From Laccaria trichodermophora (Eukaryota > Basidiomycota > Agaricomycetes > Agaricales > Hydnangiaceae), in assembly GCA_018417955.1 (NCBI GenBank), contig JACTVC010000005.1, positions 496,001 through 560,000 of the forward strand: a stretch of 64,000 nt of DNA, written 5' to 3'. Positions 23,940-34,182 of this stretch are shown piece by piece. Made by a program: the position numbers and the translations under genes. Positions within the stretch are counted from its first letter, which is position 1; each line of letters starts with the position of its first letter. The notes under the pieces are model-generated. The model did no database searches and had not been told where the DNA came from. It saw only the letters and a program-made list of their open reading frames with translations.

Positions 23940-25011
23940 ATGTCATCAAGGCGTGTCAACGATCTCCTCCACAATCTGAGGTCAGTGAGCAAGCTCCTTT
24001 TCTTTACGTTCTTCGTTTGATCAGCAGCTGCTTCATAGAGGAGAACAATTTCGTCACCAACAAAATCTCCAGCGATCACGCACGCACCTCTCACCATTGG
24101 CTACGAACAATACACCAACGTTGCCCATCGACCTTGCCAATGCTGCATACAGGATCTTCCCTTCTGAGCCGCCACAATCAAAGGCGAGCGCGACACCCCA
24201 GAGTGCGTCTACATGCTCGGGACCTAGTCCGCCTAAGTGCTGGACACTGACAACGAAACAAGATGTCTACGAGACGCCCGTCTGGCGCGCCCAGGCTCTT
24301 GCTCTCCTTCTCTCTCATATCGACACGCACGCCTTATCCTCGCCAGTCCCTCCTTTGACCTTGCTCTGTCTCCTCTTCATCGTCTCTACATCCACCAGCT
24401 CCGACCTGCGAACGAATATAGTTCCATATATTCCCCAACATCTCCGTCGAGAGCTTATTCGATATACCGCCGTCCATTCGCCCCTGCCAGCGTCAAAGCT
24501 CTATCCTATGTTTGACCCTGATGGGCATGCAGAGGGGGAAATTATTGTCATCGGGCCACATGCCAACCTCCGCGATGATTACTTTATTCGAAACAACCGT
24601 TTAAAACAGGTTCAGAGCGAGCTAGAACAGACGGACGAAGAATTGGATTGGGAGACTGACCAACCAACGAAAAAGGATCTGCAAACACTTGTTCTTGTGT
24701 CTACTCATCTGGCTACGTCCACGATGTTCACACTTCCTCCAACCATCACACACCTGGCATTGATCAACCTCCCTTCTTCAGTCTCACTGCATAGATTGCC
24801 AAATACCTGTCCACTTCTCGTTTTCTTGGATCTGTCCTACAACCATTGGCTTGGTGCTGATTCAAAAGATGCCCTCCGTACACTTGAACGAGTGGAATGG
24901 AATCGCTTCCATCGGCTCCGTGTTCTTGCATTCAGGGGTTATGACCCACCTGTTGAAATTTTTGAGAAACTTAACAAAGGTAGGTGGGATGATCTCGAAG
25001 TTGTCCTGTAA
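23940..25011 (+). CDS. Unrecognised conserved-looking protein with leucine-rich segments
   Basis: The gene starts at ATG 23940 (MSSRRVNDLLHNLR), has an intron 23981-24038, and then reads to 25011, about 337 residues. The first half is hydrophobic and helical (AQALALLLSHIDTHAL, PPLTLLCLLFIVSTSTS). From about residue 230 a leucine-rich pattern appears: LVLVSTHLATSTMF, THLALINLPSSVSL, PLLVFLDLSYNHWLG, LRVLAFRGYDPPVE, roughly 25-residue steps. This resembles a short, degenerate LRR or F-box-like LRR domain, but no F-box was found. I do not recognise the family; the coding signal (spliced start, long frame, codon use like the neighbours) is strong. Confidence 0.72.
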
Positions 25012-25076
25012 TTCCTTTGCGAACCCATTAAAAGATATGAAGTAAAATAAATACAGAGTGTTCACTAATTATAACC

Positions 25077-26282
25077 TTACGGTTTCGTGCTAAGAAATTG
25101 TTGTAAATCGAACAAAGGAACAAGCTGCGACTAGTTAGCGACTTGCTACAATTTCAAGAGAATGATTGGACAAACCTCGCGATCGCGATCTTCTTTATCC
25201 GATGAACGATTTACCGGAGGTAGGACTGCCCCTGGTGTTGGTCGTGCTTCGTATTGACGGGCAAATGACCATAACGTTGATGTATAACGAGTGATGAGCT
25301 CGAGCGATGATATTGGAGAAAAGCCCGTCTTCTCTTTAGTAGCGACGTCATTGATGGTATGTATGGCTTCAGAGCCTTGACTGGGGCTTACCGAGGATAG
25401 CACGATTGATCTGATCAGCCACAGCTTCCCTTCGCTCCATGGTTAAGTATTTTGCCATGGAACTTTGTTCTGGTACTTTGTAAGCGAGCAGTCCTCCGAC
25501 GTTTTCAAGTTCCTTCAGATATCTTGCTCGATCTGAATGGTTGGTCAACGAATTGGCCAGGGAGTACAGTTTCTGCGCCTTTGTCAAAAGAGAAACTTGC
25601 TGTTCCGAACTTGCGAATGTATCTATACTTTCATGTTCCAGAGGGGGAGCAGCGGATGGCAGAGACGATGACCCAGCTGGCAGATACTCCAGTGGCATTG
25701 TGCGACAAGCTTCGCTGAAGGCAAGAATCCGAAGGTTCAAGAGGAGGTGTGCAGGTTCGACAGACGTCGAGGTGACATATTCAGTATCGCTTGACTTTGT
25801 ACGGATAGCCGGGAAGGATTCGGCTTTTGATTCGGAAAGAACGGAAGGAAAGTGTGAGTTGAGTAAATCTATAGCTTCATCCACGCGTCCGCTGAGAATG
25901 TGTATTCGGATTTCTAAGTGGAATAAGGCGTCAATGAAGTGAAATAAAAAGGATGGGCACCCTCACGTTTGCGAAGGTCTATTTGTACCAAGAGAGACTC
26001 GGACAATCGAAATGCGTCTGGGCGGCCTACATCGCCTGGGACGTCAAGAATTTCATCCCCGTCGGCATCAAGCTGTTGAACTGTGCTATCTCGGGCGAAC
26101 GCTTTGGCTGTACTGATGTAGCAATTGTGACAGAGGTAATCCAATACGAGAGAACGCTGTGGTAATAAACTTGAATCGCGATTAAGACTATCAGAATGTG
26201 GGGTCCTAACTAATTGATATGAGGTCGGATGCAGAACTGAAGAGCTTGAGGTAGCTGTGCGCTTTGAAGACGTCCCTGACAT
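25077..26282 (-). CDS. LisH-CTLH-CRA protein, GID/CTLH ubiquitin ligase type
   Basis: From ATG 26282 the protein has a Ser/Thr-rich start, a LisH helix pair (RSLVLDYLCHNCYISTAKAF), a CTLH segment (EIRIHILSGRVDEAIDLLNSHFPSVL), and a CRA-like helical region (LRILAFSEACRTM, then AKYLTMERREAVADQINRAILG). The last intron (45 bp) gives the end SQLVPLFDLQQFLSTKP with stop at 25077-25079. Such modules build the GID/CTLH E3 ligase, which in yeast degrades gluconeogenic enzymes; RanBP9/10 and GID8 are the relatives. The lack of a SPRY domain argues against a full RanBP9/Gid1, and the long CRA insert against a plain Gid8. It is divergent to the DNA methyltransferase gene with 235 bp between. Confidence 0.8.
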
Positions 26283-26517
26283 GGGTTGTAGCTTGCAAGG
26301 CGAAGAAAGGAGGTTTGGGGAGGAACCGAGTGCACCTCGGTGCAGTATATGGATACGGTTGCTGGATGAAGGTACTTATGTACTGAAAGAACATAGTAGT
26401 CAGGTAAGATGCCTTTTCGAGGCATCTATCTGATCCAATCTCGATCACCTGCTCCTTCACTAAACACAAGTTCGCGTACTACTGCTTTCTTTCTTGCCGC
26501 GATCTCCTCGTTGTCTT

Positions 26518-29500
26518 ATGCCTCCTCGACTATTCCCGGTCGTCGAAATTATAACCAGGCCCAAAGGCAATAAACGACCCCGTTCTCCAACCTACCCATC
26601 CCCAGAACCTACAATACCTCTGCCGAGCCCAAGTCGGACGTCTCACAAAAGAAGAAAAGACGAGCAACTTGCCGAGCGTCTCTGCGACGGCGTAAGCCTC
26701 ACCTTTGAAACAAGGATCCATAGCTGACTCGATTACAGGTAGTGCAGTCGGATCCTGCTTCTCGTACATTGTCTCCGACAGTATCGACGTTCGGTGATGG
26801 TGTACGAATTCGAAAATTATTGTTTATTGACTCTGTACTTAAACTTACCCGCAGGCTCCTCCAGCTCTTCCAATTTCACCAACTGTCTCTGAGTTTGACA
26901 GACTCTCGCCAGGTATTAATGAGGATGAAGAAGCTGGCAGTCCGCGAAGTCGTGTTTCAAGTTCTCCTCATACCTACGGAGGACGAACGGTTGAGCGGGA
27001 GGCAGGTAATCACTCCAACCTATCAAGGGTATTGTCTTTCACTGATGCTGCTCCAGAAACCTACCAGTATGAAGTTGAAGAGGACGAAATAGAGGAGGAT
27101 GGAACCATCTACGTTCTAGGAGAAACACCTGCAGGGGACGACGTCGATGACATCCCTGTTCGGCTACTTACTGACTTTACCATCTACGACCTTTCGACGC
27201 GCGAAATCGTCTCTGTCGGAGAACTTCAACAACTCGGGTTCACCAAAAGGCAATATGGTGCTTCCGGGAAAATTAAGCCGTGGTTTATACACGATGGCGG
27301 TGACATCTCAGATGAAGATGGTGATGAGTATGATGAAGATCTTGCCGATGGGGAGGATGTTCTACCCGCCGACCAAACCAAGTTGACAAAGATAATGGAA
27401 TTTAATGTCTACGACCTCTCCGAAAGGCGAGGAAATATTGACTCGTAGGTTTTTGTCATTCCGATTCATCACTCGCTCATGTCTTCCTGTTTAATAAAAG
27501 CAAAATATACATCCGTACAGCATATGCCTGGTATATCCTTGGCTTTCCTTCCGCAACATACGAGGACTTTTTTACTCCTTTTTGGATACGCCATCAACTT
27601 GTGTATCGTTTGGCGTCAGAAGCCAGGGAACATATTCATATGACGTACCAGTCTTTCATCGATACTCTTGGCGGCGTTTACACTTTGGACAAACATCTGC
27701 CTAGCGCCAGCGATCTTCTTGGTCGAGAGCTCACACAGAGTGATCTCGAATCGCCAGACATTGTACGTGCTCTTTTTCTATGCAGGGTTCTACTCTTAAT
27801 TGCTCGTTCTTTTTAGAGAGCCTACATTATCGCTACACTCTTGGAACTTCAGGCAGATTTTCAGATTACTCGTGTCCCTTTGATCCGCTCTATTCTTGAT
27901 GGTGCTGTGGAGGATGCGGGGCTCTCCCCCACGAAGAAATCAAGGCGGAGAGTCATGACAAAGAATCGCAACCAGGAGAATGAAGTTTTGAAGCACCGAG
28001 AGACAACATTCCTAACACCGATCGTCAGTCAAATTGCCCAGCATCTGTTTGATGGGTCATTGGTGGCATCCGATCCTATAGAAGAAATGGAGGTCAATAA
28101 TCAATCACTGAAGGTACACAAAACCCACTACGAGAATCCTCTGAAGATATTGTGGGGTCAGGCCTTGGGTCAGAATGCGGAGTTTTTTGAAAATGTTACT
28201 GTGGATGGTATTCGGTATCAGGTATATTTTCTTAGTTTTCTTTACATTTTATTCTTATCTCTTTCTCAAGGTTGGTGATGTTGTGATGGTACAACCAGAG
28301 GGTGGGGAGAGAGCAAAACATTCATCAACTCAATCTACAGTTAACCGATATGGACAATACTGGTGGTATGTCCAGGTTTTTTGTTAGTTTCTCAAATTTT
28401 TAGGCTCCACATTATAGGTTTTGTTACATAACTCATTTCTTTGAACATCAAAGCCAAAAGGGAAGAACAAAAATGTTCCATGGGCAGTGGTTTATTCATG
28501 GAGCAGAAACAGTTCTCCAAGAAACTGCCCATTCCAGAGCTCTGTTCTTGTTGAATTCCTGTGACAGCAACCCTATTGATGCCATTTACCAAAAATGCAA
28601 TTTCAGGTTTCTTGAGCTTGGGGAACAAGAACCTTTTGATGATTTTGCAGTTGATGCAAATGATTTTCATTGCAGGTAGGCCTTTTAGACATTATCCTCT
28701 TGGATTATTGTTAATTTTGCTCCAGCTATCTGTATGATGAAGACCATGCAAAATTCACCCATATACCATCTGACTTCCTTGATAATTCACATCAGTCTGA
28801 ACCATGCTTCTCCTGCCATGAGAAGCAAAAACAGAAGAATCAGCAAAAGCTTTATCTCTTGGAGAATGGGTTTACCCAGCATGGGGTCAACTATCATATC
28901 CATGATTTCATTTATATTCGACCACATGGCAATGTCAGAGTGCTAAATATTGCCCAGATCACCAATGCCAAAAAGGATGGGGATGATCTGAGGGTCTCAG
29001 TTCAATATTTGGGAAGATATGAAGATGATGAGGTGTGTTTTTCTACATTTTGAGTCTTTACTTCCTCATCACACAGAAAATCCAGCACCATTTATACATG
29101 ACAAAAAAGAAAGATCAAATTTCTTCAGATATGCTTGAAGGAGTTTGTTATCTGCAATATCTGACAAATGTGGAAGCCATTGAACATTGGGTGTCACATG
29201 ATAATCACTTTTATCTGAATCAAGAACAGGATGACCATGGAAACCTTTCTTTACTCAACCCAGGAAAGTTCAGATTCTGTCAAATCTGTCAAGATGGCCA
29301 GAAGCAAGTATCCAAAGATGTTGAGTCCTTTTCTCAACAAAACAGCAAATTGATTGGAATGGAGCTGTTTTCTGGTAAGCTCTCATTGCTTGTTCCTTCA
29401 CCAATGATTTTTCCAAAGTTTTTGTATCTATCAGGTGCTGGTGGTTTAGGCTTGGGGATAGACATGTCTGGGTTTGTTGAAACCAAATATGCTGTTGAAT

Positions 29501-31502
29501 TTTCACCTTCAGCTGCCAAGACCTACAAGTGTGTGGGGACATATTTTTTGTGCATCTTCTATGTTTATCTTTTTACTAGAACAAACAACCCTGATGTATT
29601 AGTTTATAACCAAGATTCAAGCACTCTTCTCCAGCAAGCATTAGCAAAGGATAATGGCAAAAATCCTCCTCCATTACTCTCAAAGGATGGAAAAACCCAT
29701 TGCCCAGAGATGCCACAAAAAGGTCATCAAGTTGATTTTATTTTTGGAGGTCAGTATCAGCTGTTATCTGTGTCCATGTATCCTCTTGTCAATCCTGTTT
29801 GCAGGCCCTCCATGTCAGTCATTCAGTTTGGCAAATCATCATCGTGTAAGCTTGAAATTTTGCATCTTTACTTGGCTTATTCTCTGTTTATTGTTTTAGA
29901 AGAAGAACGATATCCGGTATTTGTTAGTCCATCAAATGCTGTTTTAACTCTGACCCTGGACCAGATCCACACTCCCATGTAGCATGCTCAGCTATGTGGA
30001 GTATTATAACCCTGATTATTTTCTCATTGAGAATGTCAGAGGGTTGTTAAATCATACACTTCAAGATGGCCGGACAAATACAGTTGTCCAGGCAGGTATG
30101 GTCAAATTCATTTGTCGGACATCACTTGCCCTGGGGTCAGTTGTTTGTGATTTTGTATGCAACTTGTGATGATTTGATGATCTTTGCTCCAGTTACCAAA
30201 TTCACTACAAGTTGCTTCAAGCATGTCACTATGGCACTCCGCAGGGTCGATCTCGTGTAATTTTTTGGGGTGCCAAACAAGGATTACTCCTTCCTCAATT
30301 CCCATTACCTTCCCATGCATTCGAAGGCAGATTGGCATGTCCCTCACTTCCGACTGGAGGCCACGTACCTCCTCCGAGCAGAAGCAAAATCTCAGGTGAC
30401 TACCATCAATACGCTCCATTGAAGCCAATATCAGTGGATGATGCAATTGGAGACTTGGTACGTCTGCTAGCCTACGTCGATTTATCTCAATCTCACCATT
30501 TTTTTGTAACATCAGCCACCCTTTGAATGGTTCGTCATTACCAAACTCTGTAGTGTTCTCCGGTTTACCATGATTATGAAGGACCAACCCTCATCAGGTG
30601 ATACCGAAAACCAGCTCCCAAAAGGATAAACGGAGATCACAGAAGACGCCTATCCCTCAATTCGATGCTGTCTTGCTTCAGGGAAACAAAGGCACCATAT
30701 TCAGTAATCCTGGCTTTCCCGAGGGTGTTCCATATGTGTCTGGTCCTCAGAATCGATATCAGAAATGGCTACGTCAAGGAATGGTAGACGAAGAAACAGA
30801 GACCGAAAGTGAGGTGCAAGACCACTTTACAGGCCGGTTCAGTGCTTTTTTAATTGAAGCGTATGTAGGCTTTCCTTTATTTGCTCTTTGAGGTTCAAGA
30901 CGCAGGATGTAGGTCTGTCACTGTACCACTGCGCCCCTACGCTGACCACAAAGGTATGAATGTATTTTTCTTCTTCTAACTCAGTTTTGGATACTAAGAT
31001 ATTTTACACGCAAGCCCTACCAACCGAACTACAGCCAACGTATGCGATGGCTGGACGAAAGCAATGGAAGCATTGTAAGTAATTAACGCAACTTTGTGGA
31101 TGGACTATTTACAGGGGAGTTTTAGCATTTTATGGAAGAATGGATGGGGATGGTCAATTCAAATGCACCATGACGAGGGCGTCTCCAAACCTAAAGAATA
31201 GCTGGCTCCTTCATCCACATCAGAAGCGGATGATCAGCATTCGTGAATGCGCCCGGTCGCAAGGCTTTCCCGATGATTTCATCTTCGAGTCATCCAATGA
31301 ACATCCTCAAAGGGTCGTTGCTGATGTATGTGTTGAGCAGGCTTTCCAACTCGTATAAAGCACTGACATTCCTGGACAGAAAATGAGACAAATTGGCAAT
31401 GCTGTTGCTGTGCCATTTGCCCTGGCACTGGGGAAAGAGTTCGGCACATCTCTAATCCAGCAGTGGAAGGAAAAGCAGAGGGTAGGCAGCATTTCCTTGT
31501 AA
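26518..31502 (+). CDS. DNMT1-type C5-cytosine DNA methyltransferase with RFTS and two BAH domains
   Basis: Reads from ATG 26518 (MPPRLFPVVEI) across more than a dozen exons. Order: a disordered Pro/Ser/Arg head; replication-foci (RFTS) region (LLTDFTIYDLSTREIVSVGE, then IYIRTAYAWYILGFPSATYE); BAH 1 (VGDVVMVQPEGGE ... MFHGQWFIHGAETVLQETAH); BAH 2 (LENGFTQHGVNYHIHDFIYI); then the catalytic domain: motif I MELFSGAGGLGLG, motif IV GGPPCQSFSLANHHR with the catalytic Cys, motif VI FLIENVRG, motif VIII YGTPQGRSRVIFWG, motif IX/X RECARSQGFPDDF and QIGNAVAVPFALALG. All key residues are present, so it is probably active. RFTS-BAH enzymes in basidiomycetes maintain CG methylation, mostly on transposons. 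The middle part (28348-29842) has one CpG only. Confidence 0.93.
28348..29842. other. CpG-depleted block within the DNA methyltransferase gene
   Basis: Reading every base, only one CpG dinucleotide (28919-28920) occurs in 1,495 bp; the next CpGs outside are at 28346 and 29843. The block covers the exons of both BAH domains and motifs I and IV plus their introns. TG and CA are frequent, and nearly all arginine codons inside are AGA or AGG (one CGA). Sequence on either side returns to several CpGs per 60 bp. Confidence 0.95.
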
Positions 31503-31586
31503 TTTCGATTCCGCGCGGCAAGGCAAAACCTGCTTCATGTACAGAAAACTGTTGCAATATTTAACAGAATGTTTACAGAGTTGTCG

Positions 31587-32153
31587 TCAATGTTGGTTGG
31601 GTCGTTCATGGTCCTTCGCTAGAATTTCCTCCACTCGTTTAACCTTGCCCTCGTTTCCTTCGCCTGGTGGGATTTGGCGGTCGATACGTGTGCCAATACG
31701 TATGTCTGTAGCGACACGGGGAGCGCCAGTTGCGTGAACAGCAGCATGACAATCATGAATCGCCTGCGACACCTGAGTCCAAGGCCCCTCTAATACGATA
31801 CTTGAAGTCAGATAAACGCTGGGGGGCGCATGTCTACGATGCTCACCAAGATTTGTCCCATATCCACTGAAGAAAATGTTGGGGGTTAATTAGCAAGGTG
31901 AAGGGAACGCAGGGGTGCTTACTGCATCTGTACGGCAACAATTAACGAAGGCTCAAGAGTTAGGTGAAGATGCTCGCCTTGTATTTTAGCCCAGACTTTG
32001 CGAGTATCCTCTGACATTCTGCGACTTCCTCTGCGACGGAAACACTTGCAGTACCGATTGGAATCAGACAAAAATCTGTAGAGGGGTAAGGGTTATATTG
32101 ATGAAGAACAAAATGAAGAGGAACTTGCCCGCAACGGCGTAGAGATCGTCCAT
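31587..32153 (-). CDS. ECM15: UPF0045 / ECM15-type thiamine-binding protein, micro-exon gene
   Basis: Small protein, about 110 residues, from ATG 32153. Spliced sequence: MDDLYAVADFCLIPIGTASV, then SVAEEVAECQRILAKSGL, KYKMHGYGTNLEGPWTQV, and RVATDIRIGTRIDRQ. This matches the UPF0045 (MTH1187/YkoF-like) family, whose members form oligomers and bind thiamine-like ligands; yeast ECM15 is the relative. Five exons: 32129-32153, 31978-32075, 31923-31927 (5 nt), 31847-31866 (20 nt) and 31587-31789. Intron 32076-32128 starts GCAAGT and intron 31928-31977 starts GCGAGC; both are GC-AG introns, since no GT donor keeps the frame. It is divergent to the IRS4-like gene. Confidence 0.87.
31923..31927 (-). 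other. 5-nt micro-exon (ATGCA) of the ECM15-like gene
   Basis: On the minus strand the five bases ATGCA follow a TACAG acceptor and precede a GTAAGC donor. Together with the first base of the next exon they encode Met-His of K-Y-K-M-H-G-Y-G-T, a segment conserved in the family. The flanking introns are 50 bp (31928-31977, GC donor) and 56 bp (31867-31922). Confidence 0.75.
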
Positions 32154-32189
32154 GATTGTTTAATTTGTGATTTGTGACTTGCCTCCATC
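32154..32189. promoter_or_regulatory. 36-bp spacer between two divergent start codons
   Basis: The ATG of the ECM15-like gene ends at 32153 and that of the IRS4-like gene starts at 32190. Both 5' UTRs and any core promoter elements must overlap each other or lie within the opposite gene. The spacer is AT-rich (runs like TTTAATTTGTGATTTGTGAC). Confidence 0.7.
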
Positions 32190-34047
32190 ATGCCTGCTAC
32201 TGTGGTACAATCTCGACTATCATCCAGAATTTCCGCCTTTGAGTCTCTTGCCGCAGCTTCATCGTCCTCACCGTCGTTCTCCCCATCCGCCAAACCCCCA
32301 TTTACCTCACCTCCCAGGCGTGGCCGTGAGACGCTCCTCGAGACGCCACTCTCGCCCACTACGGCAGCTGCACTACCTCCTGTCGTCGCTTTCACCCCAC
32401 CACGACCTACAACGAAATTATCTCCTTCGCCCTCCCCCCCCAATCTTGGCCGAAAGACATCGTTAATTGATTTGAAGGACTGGGTAATCGATGAAGACTT
32501 AACCAACGGACACATCCAGTCTACCCGTACACCTACACAAAAGCTGTTCAATGGTAAAGACAACGGGAAAAGGTTTTCAGAGTCGAGCGACGCGAACCAT
32601 GGGCCCTTGATAAGCCTCAATTCTCCTCCCCGTCCGAATCCAAGGCCCAAGCCTCCTGCTCTTTCATCTACCAACAGGAAAGCTCCACCCCTTCCTCCTC
32701 GAAAGCCTTCGTACACATCTCTCAAGTCATTCGCATCTTCATCTTCGCTGCAATCCAATTCGCCGCCTTCAACTTTTCTCTATCCTCCACGCCGGAATGA
32801 CTCCCTCACCGTTGATCATCCTCATATATATCCACCCACCAGTCTCGATCAAGATTCCCGCTCTAGAAGTAACGCAGGCCATGCTCAAGCCTCCTCCATA
32901 TCCTCCTTTCATTCCGTGTCACTCTCCTCTGACACTGATCCCAGCACGCCTGGCTCCGTCGCGAACTTCATTGCAACATTCCCTGTAGATCAAGATCACA
33001 GGTCTCCTACGACAAATAGTGCTCGTGAGACCGACTCTATCAGCTTGACGGAATCATATGAGGACATCTCCGCATCCTCTTTAGTAAGTCCTGCGACTGA
33101 AAAAATTATCACCTTGGATTGGGAGAAAGCAATGGCAAAGCAAAAGCCTGTCCCACCCAAGCTACCACAACGACCTCCCTCCACAACTCCAAACAAATCA
33201 ACCGTAGCATCACCCCTACCACACCCGCCGCCACTTTCGTCTTCGAGTTCTCACTCTACTCCCAGCTCCCCGTCGGTTAGGCCATCATCCTTGTCCTCCA
33301 ATCCGATTGCCACGTACGCTGTCCGACGGAACGCTCCGCCTCCGCCTCCCTCCCGCGCTTCTGATCGTTCTTCTATCCAGAGTGTTGTCACGTCTTACAG
33401 CACTGCATCTAGCTCCCAGTCTCGTGGTACCTCGTCAGTCGTCAACTTGAAACTCAAACGACCTACTCCTGTTCCTCCCGGAGCGCGAAAAAGGTATGAG
33501 ATGGTCTTTAATGGCAACGTTTTGCAGAAACGAATTGCCGACCGTCAAAAACGAGAAGAGAAGCCGTCACTGTTGAGTCCAACCGAGGCAAGATGCAGAC
33601 GGGCGGCAGGTTGGCGAGGCTTGTCTGTAGACCTGATCACAAACGATGACCCACTTGCTCAGCAATCGGGACAAGACCCAGACAATAGAGATGATTGGGC
33701 AGATGTCGCCATTGGCAGCGATGAAAAGCTGGATGGTGTGATCGTCCAAATGATTTGGAGTCGGTCGGGCTTGGATAGAACACGGTTGTCTGAATTTTGG
33801 TGAGACGATTTCTTCCCCTTCCGGCTCCTTTCTGACTAACAACGCTAGGAATGAATGTGACCCCAAAGGTGAAGGATTTTTGGATCTTGATTCCTTTGTG
33901 AAAGGCATGTGGCGGATCGATGAAGAACTGCGACGCACGCAAACTCAGGCTTTGAAGTCAACAAGTAATGTTAGTTTGAGTTCATTGAAATCCAGGCGAT
34001 CACAAGCTGGTCCGCGGACACAAAAGCCCAAAGACATTCTACGATAG
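32190..34047 (+). CDS. IRS4: IRS4/TAX4-like EH-domain protein
   Basis: About 600 residues, starting at ATG 32190 with a single intron (33799-33848). Most of the protein is disordered: Pro/Ser-rich with repeated polyproline stretches (for example APPLPPRKP and APPPPPSRAS). The C-terminal part carries an EH-type domain: KRYEMVFNGNVLQ, then VDLITNDDPL, VIVQMIWSRSGLDRTRLSEFW, and an EF-hand-like DPKGEGFLDLDSF. Single C-terminal EH domains after a long disordered head are the plan of yeast IRS4/TAX4, which control phosphoinositide turnover and cell-wall signalling via NPF motifs in partners. The polyproline may bind SH3 proteins. Confidence 0.78.
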
Positions 34048-34182
34048 TAGTACCATACACATCTCCATTACTTTGCATTGCATTTGTTGTGAACGAACTA
34101 CCATTCCACGCACAACTGAACTACGTTTTCGTAGCGGAGTAAGTCGTCATTGTGTAAGGAATGATGTTACTGGACTTGAATT

